This document shows positions 33,190 to 43,699 of a stretch of 64,000 nt of DNA, in pieces. How positions within the stretch are numbered: position 1 is the stretch's first letter; each line of letters starts with the position of its first letter. The position numbers and the translations under genes are program-made. Source of the stretch: Sternotherus odoratus (taxonomy: Eukaryota; Chordata; Testudines; Kinosternidae). The DNA lies in assembly GCA_032164245.1 (NCBI GenBank), contig JAVMKO010000006.1, positions 8,695,001 to 8,759,000 on the forward strand. Reading direction: 5' to 3'. The notes under the pieces were generated by a model. It made no database searches, was not told where the DNA came from, and was given only the letters and a program-made list of their open reading frames with translations.

Positions 33190-33466
33190 GGGCTGGTCTT
33201 CACTACCCGATCGATCTGTTAGCGATCGATTTCTCGCGTCTGGTGAAGACACGAGAAATCGATCACCCGCGGCGCCCTCGTCGACTCCGGAACTCCAGCT
33301 CGCCAGGAGGTGAAAGCTGGAGTCAATGGGGGAGCGCGCTGCCGACTGCCGCCGCCATGAGGACAGCAGGTAAGTCGGCTGCAGATACGCAAACTTCAGC
33401 TACGTGATTCACGTAGCTGAAGTTGCATACCTGCAGTTGATCCCCCCCCCCCATGAAGACCAGCCC
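33190..33466. mobile_element. Harbinger-like MITE nested in the Penelope remnant, 277 bp
   Basis: The left end GGGCTGGTCTTCACTA and right end ATGAAGACCAGCCC are inverted repeats. TTA lies on both sides (33187-33189 and 33467-33469). Removing it restores the Penelope terminal sequence GCCTTAGAGACTAAC. Internal palindromes include AGCTACGTGATTCACGTAGC and GATCGATCTGTTAGCGATCG. It is the same family as 46703-46948, in the opposite orientation. Confidence 0.93.
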
Positions 33467-33551
33467 TTAGAGACTAACAAATTTATTTCAGCATAAGCTT
33501 TCAAAGGCTGTAGCCCACATCATCAGATGCATAGAAGGAACACGCAGAAGT

Positions 33552-33553
<2 letters not shown>

Positions 33554-33607
<54 letters not shown>
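33554..33607. repeat. (GT)n microsatellite, about 27 units
   Basis: Uninterrupted GT/TG dinucleotide tract within the Penelope remnant. A shorter related tract lies at 33868-33883 in the mirrored arm. Confidence 0.97.
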
Positions 33608-33609
<2 letters not shown>

Positions 33610-33984
33610 ACAGAGAAAAACATAAGGTGGAAGTTGCCATACCAATTCTAAGAGGCTATTTAGTTTTGATGAGCTGCTATTAGCAATAGAAGAAAAACCT
33701 TTTGTAGTGATAATCAAGAAGGCCTATATCAGACAGTTGACAAGAAGGTGTGAGGATACTTAACTTGGGGAAATAGATATCTAGGTTGTTTTTCTCCTGC
33801 TGATAATAGCTCATGTAAATTAAATAGCCTCTTAGAATTGGTATGGTAATTTCCACCTTTTCATGTTTGTGTGTGTGTGTGTGTATCTTACTTCTGTGTG
33901 TTCCATTCTATGCATCCGATGAAGTGGGCTATAGCCTATGAAAGCTTATGTTGAAATAAATTTGTTAGTCTCAAACATTATTAA

Positions 33985-35595
33985 TTAATAGTGTGATTAT
34001 ATAGCTATACGAGACATTTCTTAATTTCCTGCAGGTGCTGCTATATCAGTGGTAGCAACAATGGGGAGCTGTATGCTCTGGATATATGAACTATGGTTTT
34101 GAACTTTTGTTACAGATTATTTGCACTATATTTTGTAATAAACTGGCTTCAAGGAGGAGGGGTGGGGGTATTGAGGTAAGAGAGCCTGTCATAAAATCCT
34201 TAGGAGCATGAATGGGGAAGTGGTATGGTAACTCTGGCATTAAAGCTCCCAGTCGCAAGGGCGGGCTTGGGGATGGGGGTGAATGGTGCACAGGAACATT
34301 AATGTGGACTGTCTGCTGGCATGTTAATTGTAGTGTAATCTAACATTGCTCTGAACAGCTCTGGATGGCAAGGTGATTAAAACACTAGTTGCCTGACGGT
34401 AGTAGTACTTCACCATTCCAACCATTGATATCCGCTGTGAGAATTAAAAAAAATAAAAGCAAAACAGGCTATTAATGTAGAGACAAGGCTCAGCTAGCTA
34501 GAGATCTGTCAAGGGATTGCAGTGCTGCTATTACTACCGTGGTTGGGGAGAGGAGTTCTTATCAGCTGTACCACAGAAGCTCTTAAGATCAGATGCTCCC
34601 AACTCATCATCTTGGGGTTTTTAAAACATGTTACTTAATACCGTGCACTCCTTTTATAAGAATCCCATCCGTCCCAGATGATTTGGTTCGTATAAGTGGT
34701 TGATTCTTACAAGTGGAATTGCAAAGAATGGATGAAATCGACCATTATGTTTTAAACAACTGGCGTTTTTATTCAATTGACAAATGTCTCATTTACTGTA
34801 ACTAAATTGTGTAGTCTTTAAAGATATTCAACATGGAACAAAACCATACCATCATTCTAACTGAGCAGCACGCTATTACTACTATTTTTATTATTGTTAC
34901 CCAATCATTTAGCTGCTGCTTTTATTGAAGCCAATTGATGATAATGTACATTATGTTGCAATTTTACACAGTGTAAGTATATTCTGTTCATGGGATTACT
35001 CTTGTGTGCTCTTTTCAAGCAGGTTTATTTGCATTTTTAGGCTTCCTAATCTGCAGCTGCTCTTAAAGGTAACTAGGATTTTTTTTCATACTTCGAAGCA
35101 TTTTAACAAGTAATTTTTGTGTGTGTAGAATTCTATCCTTCTCAGGCCACACATAATGCTTTAGAACTTTGTTTTTCATATCAAGGCCATTTTCTTTTCT
35201 TTCTTTGGCTGAATCATGAATTGTCAAATCGGTACTATAGGTTTGTTGTGATTACCCAAAAAACCTTATTGAGGTACATATGTGTGTACAGGCACAAATG
35301 TGTCTACCATACAAGACTCCACATCACTCGTACCTCAGTGTTTATAACCAGGTAGTACACGACATGACTCATGAAGACCATAAACTACTTATAATGTCAA
35401 GCCTATATTACAGACTACTTTATGGACTATTTAATGTGTGTTGGCAGAAAGTAATGAGGTTTAGTTCTCATCCAGTGATTGTATTGTGATTGGCACTTGT
35501 ACCTGTTATGAGCTCTGCACAGGAAAAGATAGCATAGCCATTCAGTATGTGTGTAACCCAGTAGCTTCTTGCAGAAGTGGTGAAGAAATGGTAAC
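33985..35595. other. Intronic sequence with a weak DNA-transposon remnant
   Basis: Mostly nothing recognised. At about 34640-34715 the sequence GTGCACTCCTTTTATAAGAA and TATAAGTGGTTGATTCTTAC resembles the end of an old Tigger-like element, without a matching partner. Confidence 0.35.
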
Positions 35596-35599
35596 CAAC

Positions 35600-35905
35600 A
35601 TGTTACAGCCAAGACAGGCGGGAAGCACCATAGCACCAGGCTGTGCCCTGACTGGGAGCCACTGGAGGTACCCTGCGCCCCAGGCCATAGCCTGCCCAAA
35701 CCCGAAACCTTTCCTGCACTCCAAAGCCCTTATCCCCTGCACTGTCCAAGAGCCTGTACCCCCAGCCCAGAGCCCTAACCTCATCCTGCACCCCAACCCC
35801 CTGCCCCAGCCTTGAGCCCCTCCCACACCCCGAACTCCTCATCCCCAGCTCCACTGGGTCGTGAGTATCAACAGTTTTCTTCAGCTGGGTCCCCAGATTT
35901 TTTTT
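35600..35905. repeat. C-rich interspersed repeat fragment
   Basis: Runs of CCCTGC-, CCCCAG- and GAGCCC-type words (35640-35850) followed by a poly-T at about 35899-35915. This looks like the interior and one end of an old DNA-transposon-derived repeat. No terminal pair is visible, and the open frames here are compositional. Confidence 0.35.
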
Positions 35906-35919
35906 TTTTTTTTTTAAAC

Positions 35920-36494
35920 CCACTGGACTAGATTAAACTCTAATGCACTAATTCAGTTCACAGACTTCCCAAATATCTTTACCAGTCTTATTTCTACTTT
36001 TGGTGAAATAAAGTTGGGTAACTTATTACTGCTGAAAAGTTGCTGGGAGTGGAGGGATCAATGGCGGAGCCATATGGGCACGTTAATTCAATACCATCTT
36101 GAGGCAAACCTTGATTTTCACCATTACAATGTCTAACGCATACATGTGAGACTTGAGATTGGGAAGAAATGACACTAGAGCACTAATACAGATCGAAAAA
36201 TGGATATTCCTGGAGGAATATTAAAGGTGAGGTATGTGTGCCATACATTGCAGAGAAAACTGCAAGCTAATATCTATGGAGAAAGTAATCCAACATGCAC
36301 ATGTTCTAAGTATAAATGTGAAATGTGGGACACAGTGGTATCAAAAGAGAGACCGTAAAGAGACAGGACAGTAAATTAGACATTTGCGATGCAGTTTGAT
36401 CATTCTGGGTTGCATTTGCAGCGGTATCATGTTCAGAGCAAGAAAGTAAAGATATATCTGTTTATGGGTTTGAAATGACTACACCTGGACTCTA
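35920..36494. other. Intronic sequence, nothing recognised
   Basis: Unremarkable intron. Confidence 0.4.
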
Positions 36495-36502
36495 ACAGTA
36501 CA

Positions 36503-36610
36503 TAGGGTGATCACATGTCCCGATTTTATAGGGACAGTCCCGATATTTGGGACGCCTATTACCTCCCAGGCCCTGTCCTGATTTTTCACACTTGCTATTT
36601 GGTCACCCTA
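36503..36610. mobile_element. Very short hAT-type MITE, 108 bp
   Basis: The left end TAGGGTGATCACATGTCC and right end TTTGGTCACCCTA are inverted repeats. The 8-bp duplication ACAGTACA is identical on both sides (36495-36502 and 36611-36618). The interior contains CCGATTTTATAGGGACAGTC. It is the smallest complete element in the window. Confidence 0.93.
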
Positions 36611-36618
36611 ACAGTACA

Positions 36619-38430
36619 GGACACCATGTTGTTTCTGATCCTTTGAATTCTCGTCTATCTTTTTGACAGTGAGGAGGCTGTAGAAATTAATTTAAATGTT
36701 CCCTCTTAACAAAGCAAAATTAACAGAATCCTGAGCTGTTCCCTTCCCCACCAAAAAACCAGGACAGTTGCAGTTTAAAATATCATAGGCAGGCAGAATA
36801 AAAGTTGGAAAGTTACTGTATGTAAAATTATGGCTAATACCCTACCGTAAACGTGGCTATGTCAGCACTTTTAATTCCTGTGTTATCTGTGCTAGCCGAC
36901 ATAATTGAACAATCACTGTGGGACATCTTGAGTGAAAATAAGTTTAAACCAATTGTCTTACACAGAAGCAGAGAGATCAAGATGAAACCTTTGTTTGTAA
37001 AAGCTGTTGTAAATTATCTACTTGTAGAGAAAACTTTTTTGAAATACCATTTTCATGGTCTCCAATTAGGTTAGGGTTGCCCTGTGCCCAGCTTTCAACT
37101 GGAAAGTCCTGCTCAACCTGTGTGTGTGTGGGGGGGGGGGGAGGGGGGGAGGGTAGGGGTTGTCCTTCCTGTGCTGTGGCAGCTCCGGGACTCTGCCTCC
37201 TGAGTCCCAGTGCCCCTCATTGTCTTTGTGTCAGGTCCCATTCTGTATAATGGCAAATAAAATCTGACATTTCTATTCTTCCGATCCCATAGTCTTAAAT
37301 TATGAAAGTAAATGTTTAGTAGTTGTGTTTGTATTGCCTTGGCACTTCGGGCCCCAGTCATGGAGCAGGACCAACTGTGCTAGTCACGGTGTCAACACAG
37401 GACAAAAGACAGTTCCTGCCCCCAAAGTTTACGATCTAGTTTTTTAATGGTTTGTAAAACTTCCGTTTTTACAGACTTTATTCCTACTGGGAAGTTTGTT
37501 GCTTAAAATACTTTTCAGTGTTGAAAGACAAATCCCAGGTTTCATTTTATCCTTAGCTGTGAGAACAGCACAAACTCAATAAGCAAATAACCCGTGCTCT
37601 AGTTGCCCAACATCACCGTCTAATAAATATTTAACGTGCACAAGTGAAGAAAGCTGAAATGCTTTGATCAGACTATACTTCACCATTGCAGTTTGACATC
37701 GGTAGGCCTTTCTTGCTCTTGAATTCCACCCTTAAGTGCCTAAATATAGATTTCGGAGCCTTTACTGTAGGCAGCTATTTTTGAAAATTTTAGTCTTTGT
37801 ATTAAAAAGTTCACAATAATTCTGAAGTTTATATTTTCAGTACATTAGCTATTGTTAACAGTGAAGCAATTTTTGTTCTGCAATTGCAAAGATTTTGTTT
37901 AAAAATTTTTAATATAAAACTTTGTTGCCGGTGTGCCAGACTTATGCACATGCTTAACTTTAAGCACATGAGTACTTGACTTCAGTGTGGCTATTTGTGT
38001 GAATAAGGTTAAGTACCTGTTAGTATTTGCAGGATCAGGGTCTTGATAGTCAATACTTTTGTGGAGAGTAGCAATTTTGTAAAAGTCAAAAGACCGGCTA
38101 GAACAGGTGATTTGAGTCTACGATCCCACAACGACCACATGAGGACTAGTACATTGGCCCTGAGAGCAGCATCACTGAAACCTTTTTATACAACAATACA
38201 AACAGTATAGTAAAAAATGAAGAGTAATATAGCATGCTATTAAAAGTCAATGTATTGACTTTGAAGAGGGGTTTAAATAAAATATAAACACCTGTAACTA
38301 TTCCTTATGTGATCAGTAACACTGATGATGATCTACACTGCCAATCTGTCAACATAGCTGTAATGGCAGGAACTTTTTAAAGTAACTATTCATAAAAAAT
38401 ACGTTGCTGCTTTTAACAAACATTCTTCCC
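36619..38430. other. Intronic sequence with an ancient repeat fragment
   Basis: 37350-37440 (CTGTGCTAGTCACGGTGTC, then GACAGTTCCTGCCCCCAAAG) resembles the MIR/L3-like tracts at 18385, 25460 and 50130. A G-run lies at about 37130-37150. The rest is unassigned. Confidence 0.4.
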
Positions 38431-38435
38431 AACTA

Positions 38436-38721
38436 CAGTAGACTCTCGATTATCCAGGATGATAGGGAAAAAATTAATCCTGGTTAATAAAATCCCAGAT
38501 AATCACCATCCATAGGAAATGGGGGGGGGGGGGAGGTTGGTTCACCAGCCACCCTGCACCAGGGAGTGTTGGTTCACTGGCTGCCCTGCGCCCTGGTGGG
38601 GGAGGGGCGGGTTGTGTGTGCTTGGGGCATCAACAAAGCCAGAGCCGGCCCTGCGACTTACGCATATATATATTTTTTTACATCCTGGTTAACCCAATCC
38701 TGGATAATAGTGAGTCTCCTG
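38436..38721. mobile_element. Tigger/mariner-like MITE, 286 bp, inverted copy
   Basis: The left end CAGTAGACTCTCGATTATCC and right end GGATAATAGTGAGTCTCCTG are inverted repeats flanked by TA (38434-38435 and 38722-38723). It is the reverse-orientation counterpart of 121-406, with the same length. Confidence 0.88.
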
Positions 38722-38759
38722 TACTCACAGCAAAGAATCATACATGCTGAACTTCATAC

Positions 38760-39042
38760 CTCAGACTGCTCGTCTAGTCCACGAGGCCCCTCTTCCCACG
38801 CCTATCCTGCCCCTATTCCAATCCCGTCCCCAAATCCCCGCCCGGTCCCCGCTCCTCCCTCTTGCGCCACCAAACAGCTGTTTAGTGGCAAGAAGTGCTG
38901 GAAGGGAGGTGGAGGAGTGGGGATGCGGTGCGCTCGGGGGAGGGAGGGAAGGGGGTGAGGGGAGCTTGGCTGCTGGTGGAGTTGGTGCCTAGGACAGGCC
39001 GCAGGGAATGCGGCCCGTAGTCCGTGTGTTTGATACCCCTGC
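38760..39042. mobile_element. hAT MITE fragment, left end missing
   Basis: The right end TGTTTGATACCCCTG at about 39028-39042 is a hAT terminus. The interior shares CCAAACAGCTGTTTAGTGGC and the GC-rich character with the element at 14577-15183. No left terminus is present, so the copy is 5'-truncated next to the Tigger-like MITE. Confidence 0.6.
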
Positions 39043-39044
39043 AC

Positions 39045-39650
39045 TAGAGGCATTTTTAAAAAGTAGTTTAAAATTTATAACAAACTTAAGGTGTAAAGTT
39101 GCAGCAGTACAAATTTTTAAATTACAAAGCCTCAACCTGATTTAGATTTAGTGATTTAGTGATTCAGTGATTTAAATTGCTTCAACCTGGGGAACATGAC
39201 CAAATGCTGCAGACTCTATTGGCCAATGCCTGCCTAAGGGACTTGCACATAGAAGCAGCAGTTCAGAATAAATGTATTCTGTTGTTCAAATTACATTTTG
39301 CTGGGTCTTTGATTGTTTTTTTTAAAAAAAATTCTTCCTCCTACAAAGATCAAGATTGCCTTTACTTCATAATTATATATAATAGGTACCCTGTGCTCGT
39401 AAACTATCTTATTTAGAACAGTTTCTTTGTGTTCTGCAAAAGCACACTCTGTCCTGGGGGTGTTAATATTCTTAACTGCTGATATTTGGTGCAACATTAA
39501 AGCTAAAACCTAATGGATACATGGTTTTAGTAGAAGATGTCCAAAAATAGTCACTAAACCATTTTGCATTCTGATTATTTTTGTTTTGTGTTGTAAGATT
39601 TTTTTTGTAACTGGATTCCACGTTCAGGAGTTTATTTTATTCCTTAAAAC
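39045..39650. other. Intronic sequence, nothing recognised
   Basis: Includes a small run of GATTTAGTGATT-type repeats near 39143-39175; otherwise plain intron. Confidence 0.4.
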
Positions 39651-39651
39651 A

Positions 39652-39830
39652 GGCCTGCACAACATGCGACCCGTGGGGACTCACTGTGCGGCCCGGGACA
39701 AATTTTGTAAATCTGGGGGGGCAGAGCTGCGGCGAGCTCCCGCGGGGCAGTGTGTTTGGCTCTGCGCTGAGCCAAACACACTCCCCCCTCCCCTGGAGTA
39801 ACACCGCCACGCGGCAGTACTCGGTGGAGG
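39652..39830. mobile_element. hAT-like fragment, left end only
   Basis: CAGGCCTGCACAACATGCG, followed by GTGCGGCCCGGGACAAA, has the form of a hAT MITE left end. It runs into Harbinger-derived sequence without its own right end. An internal inverted pair is present (TGTTTGGCTCTGCGC and GCTGAGCCAAACACA). Confidence 0.45.
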
Positions 39831-40794
39831 GGTTTGCGTTGTGACGCACCCTCCTAGAATGGCATGCAGCTCGGTGTAGAAGCAGCATGTCTTGGGCTGT
39901 GACCCGGAGCATCCATTGGCTTCTTTGGTTTTCTGATAGCCTTGCCTCAATTCCTTAATTTTAACAGGGCATGCTTGTGCGTCCCTGTTGTGGCCTCTCT
40001 CCATCAGGCCCTTGGAGACTTTGGCATACGTATTGGCATTTCTTTTTTTGGATCACAGTTTTGCCAGCATGGATTCATCTCCCCACGTGGCGATCAAATC
40101 CAGCACCTCTGCTGGTGGGCTCTGCATGGTGAGCTGTGCAGGAGACCTCGCCACCCTGGCCAAAGAGGAAGTGAGATTCAAAAGTTCCCAGGACTCTAAC
40201 TGTCTAACTGCCCAGTGTATCCACGTTCAGAGCGCTGTCCAAAGCAGTCACACTGGAGCACTCTGGGATAACTCCCGGAGGCTCAGTCACACTGGAGCAC
40301 TCTGGGATAACTCCCGGAGGCTCAGTCACACTGGAGCACTCTGGGATAACTCCTGGAGGCTCAGTCACACTGGAGCACTCTGGGATAACTCCTGGAGGCT
40401 CAGTCACACTGGAGCACTCTGGGATAACTCCTGGAGGCTCAGTCACACTGGAGCACTCTGGGATAACTCCCGGAGGCTCAGTCACACTGGAGCACTCTGG
40501 GATAACTCCCGGAGGCTCAGTCACACTGGAGCACTCTGGGATAACTCCCGGAGGCTCAGTCACACTGGAGCACTCTGGGATAACTCCCGGAGGCTGGTAA
40601 TGTCGAATTGCGTCCTCACTAACGCTAGTTTGACCGGGACACGTCTATTTAAGCGCTACTCCCCTTGTCAGGCAGGAGTTTGGAAATCGATTTAAAACCC
40701 TTTTAGGTTGACCTAAATGGCATCATAGTGAGGATGGCAAAGTGGAAGGATTGATTTAATGCGGATAAATTCGATTTTACCGCATAGTGTAGAC
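39831..40794 (-). mobile_element. PIF/Harbinger fragment with Myb/SANT-like domain
   Basis: The right end GCATAGTGTAGACTAGGCC matches Harbinger termini and is followed by TAA. On the minus strand at about 39855-40004 it encodes MERGHNRDAQACPVKIKELR, then QGYQKTKEANGC and CFYTELHAILGG, the Myb/SANT-like DNA-binding domain also present at 20657-21178. Transposase is absent and the left end is lost, so the element is non-autonomous. It carries a 39-bp minisatellite. Confidence 0.7.
40245..40595. repeat. 39-bp minisatellite, nine copies
   Basis: The unit CAGTCACACTGGAGCACTCT, then GGGATAACTCCCGGAGGCT, is repeated nine times, with only a C/T change (CCCGG or CCTGG) among copies. Copies 3 to 5 carry the T variant. 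Because 39 is a multiple of three, both strands read open across the array: SHTGALWDNSRRL on + and VTEPPGVIPECSS on minus. This near-identity implies recent expansion. Confidence 0.97.
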
Positions 40795-40800
40795 TAGGCC

Positions 40801-40915
40801 TAAGGGAGGATATAATCGTATATAAAATTGAGTGGTGTGGAGAAAGTGAATAAGGAAAAATTATTTACTTGTTCCCATAATATAAGAACTAGGGGCCACC
40901 AAATGAAATTAATAC
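40801..40915 (+). mobile_element. CR1 LINE fragment
   Basis: GGAGGATATAATCGTATATA, then TGGTGTGGAGAAAGTGAATA and AACTAGGGGCCACCAAATGA, corresponds to the terminal coding/3' part of CR1-type LINEs. Only about 115 bp remain. Confidence 0.65.
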
Positions 40916-40929
40916 CTGTGGATATGGGG

Positions 40930-41356
40930 TAAAAGGAGCAGGGGGAGAAGGGGACACCCTGACATTAGCACCACTCTTCCCCCTCTCCCCCGCTGCCACC
41001 GCCGCACGGCTAGCAGGCGGCTCCTGGGAGCAGCTCCAAGGCAGAGGGCAGGAGCAGCACATGGTAGTGGATGGAGGGACAGCTGAATTGATAGTCTGAA
41101 TTACCGGCAATTGATAGTCTGCTGGGCGGCAGCTGCATAGGGAATTTAGGGCAGTGGGAAGCTGATGAGGCTGCTGGCCCACTATGGTTCCGAGCCCCCA
41201 CCAGCTAGCTCCAGCGGGCTGCTCTTCCTGCAAGCAGTGGACAGAGCAGGCAGCTGCCAAACAACACTATAAGGAAGCATTGCACAACTTTAAACGAGCA
41301 TGTTCTGTAATTGATCAGCAATGAAACAATGTTAACCGGGACAACCTTAAGTGAGG
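40930..41356. mobile_element. Tigger-like element remnant
   Basis: The 3' portion has GCATTGCACAACTTTAAACG, AATTGATCAGCAATGAAACA and GTTAACCGGGACAACCTTAA, ending near GTGAGGACTT. This is the sub-terminal form of a turtle Tigger-like DNA element as I remember it. The TA-flanked left terminus is not identified. Confidence 0.5.
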
Positions 41357-41359
41357 ACT

Positions 41360-42640
41360 TGAAATAGGTTGTTAGGTTCTTGGGAGGGAAGGGGGTTGGT
41401 TTTATTTGCCTCCCCATCAGCAAGCAGCTCCTCCACTCCCTGATGCAGAGCTTCATTGCTGGAAAACTCCAAACTTTTGGACTAGCAGTTCAGTTAAATA
41501 ATATGTCTCATTTCTAGCTAGGCTGCTAGAAATGAGGCTGCATTTGATTTTGCAGGAGCTCATGCCCTCAGCTCTGCTTCCCTTTCTGAGGCATGTGCAG
41601 TAGCTGGCTCCCCTGCAGTCTTTAGGAAGTGGAAGGCTGAGGAAAAGTCAAAGGCAAAAGGAAGGTATGGAAGATAAAAAAATATTAAGTACATTGATTT
41701 TTTTAATCTCAATTCAATTTTTTAAATTTTAAACTAGAGGGTTTGTTTTAAAAATAAACTCTCTAAAAATCAATTTTGAAGTAGGTTGTTAGTGTTAAAG
41801 CCTGAATTTATTATCTATTAACATAATTTAAAGACAGGATGTTTGCTGCCAAGTTTTAAAGAAAGCCATACTACTGAATGGGTGGAAGTCACTGGCTAAG
41901 CACTTGAAAGTAGAGTTCATTGAAATGCTAAACCAGCTTTTGATAGCAGTAGCCTCTTGTGCAGAGAGAATATTCCATTCATTTCAGTTTATTCAACTAG
42001 TTAAGTAAAAAAACGTGTTCATTCAAGGTTAAGGAGCTAATTGGGAGCTGAAAAAGCAGGTAAGGCTTCTTTTTCTTTATCAGTCTATGAAGAAAAACTA
42101 CATGAGAGAGGATGAGATCTACTAGTTCTAAAATCCCAAAGGACATGGTGACCAGAAACAGCCAGTTGAATTCACTAACTACAGATTTTTCCCTTAATAA
42201 ATCAGTTTTAAATGTAAATGTTTTGATAAGCTCTTTGCCAAAACTACCTCAAATGTGCTAGATACATTAAAAAAAAAGTTTATTAAAAAATTCATTTTCT
42301 GTTAATTGAATTTGAATTTACATGCTAATAGAACTAAACACAAATCACAAGTACAATTAATCATCTAGTAAATAAGTAATGCATCCTTTGCCATTTTGTA
42401 ACAAAATAAAATACATAAACATTAAGAATCTGAATAAATGTAAGGCTCCATAATTGCTTAAATAAATGAGTATAGATACAGTGCATTCTCCTGATTAGCA
42501 ACAAGAAGTACCACTTTAGTACAAAGGCTGTATTTAGTTGCAGATCAGTGTGGTGTAATAGGTTAATTCTCATTGGTTGATAACTTCCTTTAGTAAAATA
42601 ACTAAAAAGTACAAATGCAAAACATAATTAAAATTGATTA
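41360..42640. other. Intronic sequence, nothing recognised
   Basis: AT-rich. A weak Tigger-like remnant is possible at 42478-42560 (CAGTGCATTCTCCTGATTAG), without a partner. Confidence 0.35.
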
Positions 42641-42689
42641 CTTAAATCAAGATTCTCTGCTTGCAGCACTTTCATGTGGTTACCAGGTC

Positions 42690-43245
42690 CCAATCCTGGA
42701 TAAATATTCCTGTGAGGAGGAGAGAAATGAAAAGGGGATAATGGGAGAAAAGATAATCCAAATATTGGGTGACATAGACAGAGATGTCAAGCCTGGACAC
42801 ACAATTACAGATTTAAAAGTCACCATACTGCAGCAAAAAAACTTCAAATCCAGACTGCAAAGGGAAACTGCAGAGCTACAATTCATTTGCAAATTTAACA
42901 CAAACAATCTAGGACTGATCAAAGACCTACAATGGCTTGCTAATTACAAAAATAGCTTCTCCTCTCTCCATGTTCACACCCTCCATTCAACTGCTAGAAG
43001 AATAACCCACCCTCCCTGATTGGAGATAACAAGCTGGTTCAGCCTAATTGGACTAACCTTGTTACCTCCCACCTGGTTCTTGCCTACTTTTCTATACCTG
43101 CCTCTGGACACTTCCACTGCTTGCATCCGACGAAGTGGGTATTAGCCCACGAAAGCTTATGCTTCAAAACTTTATAGTTAGTCTTTAAGGTGCCACAGGA
43201 CTTTGTTACCTCTGCTATTCCAGACTAACACGGCTACCTCTCTGA
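42690..43245 (+). mobile_element. Penelope-like element, 3' fragment
   Basis: The + strand frame ending at 43019 carries the last residues of the Penelope endonuclease protein: GHTITDLKVTILQ, then RLQRETAELQFICKF and LGLIKDLQWLANYK. This corresponds to the end of the frame at 58556-59883. Downstream are the characteristic terminal sequences CATCCGACGAAGTGGGTATT and GCCCACGAAAGCTTATGC, then CTTTAAGGTGCCACAGGAC and GACTAACACGGCTACC. The GIY-YIG catalytic part and reverse transcriptase are missing. Confidence 0.85.
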
Positions 43246-43259
43246 TTCTTGAAGTTAAA

Positions 43260-43520
43260 CTCTAGTGTGTTATGCTAGTGGTCATTCATTTTTATTAAAT
43301 GATTTTGTAAACTTCAGCAGTGACCTACAGGTCTTAAACTCACATCTTCTCTTATGTATTGTATACTCAGTTTGTAGTGATTTCTCTTCTTCATCCAGGG
43401 GCATTCCAACTAGCTCCTCTGTGGATCATATGCTCTTCTTTGGTATGATATCTTACAAATCATTCTGCTGGTGATGTCACACCAATCACTGAAGAGAGCT
43501 GTGTAGAGAAAAGTCAGTCC
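43260..43520. other. Intronic sequence, nothing recognised
   Basis: Short spacer between the Penelope fragment and the next repeat. Confidence 0.35.
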
Positions 43521-43524
43521 AAGT

Positions 43525-43695
43525 TCTTCCAGGAGCTGTGCAGAGCCTGGGCGAGCAAGGAGCCTGCCTTAGCCCTGCTGTGCTACCGACCAGACTTTTA
43601 GCAGCTTGGTCAGTAGTACTGATCAGAGCCGCCAGGGTCCCTTTTTGACCAGGCGGGTCCGGTCAAAAACTGGATGCCTGGCAACCGTAATTCTA
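43525..43695. repeat. MITE-like interspersed repeat fragment
   Basis: GCAGAGCCTGGGCGAGCAAG, then CCTTAGCCCTGCTGTGC and CGCCAGGGTCCCTTTTTGAC, ending GGATGCCTGGCAACCGTAA. I recognise this as the inverted end of a common turtle MITE whose other terminus would begin with a TTGCCAGG-type repeat. The second terminus is absent. Confidence 0.5.
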
Positions 43696-43699
43696 GCTA

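Larger units (their letters stand above)
33122..33980. mobile_element. Penelope-like element remnant: inverted pLTR pair
   Basis: The left piece (GCCGTGTTAGTCTGTATCC, then after an inserted MITE AGACTAACAAATTTATTTC and ATCATCAGATGCATAG, up to about 33550) is the reverse complement of the right piece (about 33885-33975: CATCCGATGAAGTGGGC, then AATAAATTTGTTAGTCTC). Such terminal modules come from Penelope-like retroelements and match, more distantly, those at 58303-60133. The inverted relation is typical of PLE insertions. A second inverted stretch inside (CCATACCAATTCTAAGAGGC against CTTAGAATTGGTATGG) lengthens the palindrome. No reverse transcriptase remains. Confidence 0.75.

Noticed and set aside
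35899..35915. Poly-T as the tail of a LINE or SINE in minus orientation
   Set aside because: Sequence next to it is C-rich repeat without LINE or SINE features that I recognise.
40204..40695. Both-strand frames of 119 and 235 codons with a repeated 13-residue motif
   Set aside because: Explained by the 39-bp minisatellite; the flanking residues match only Harbinger remnants.
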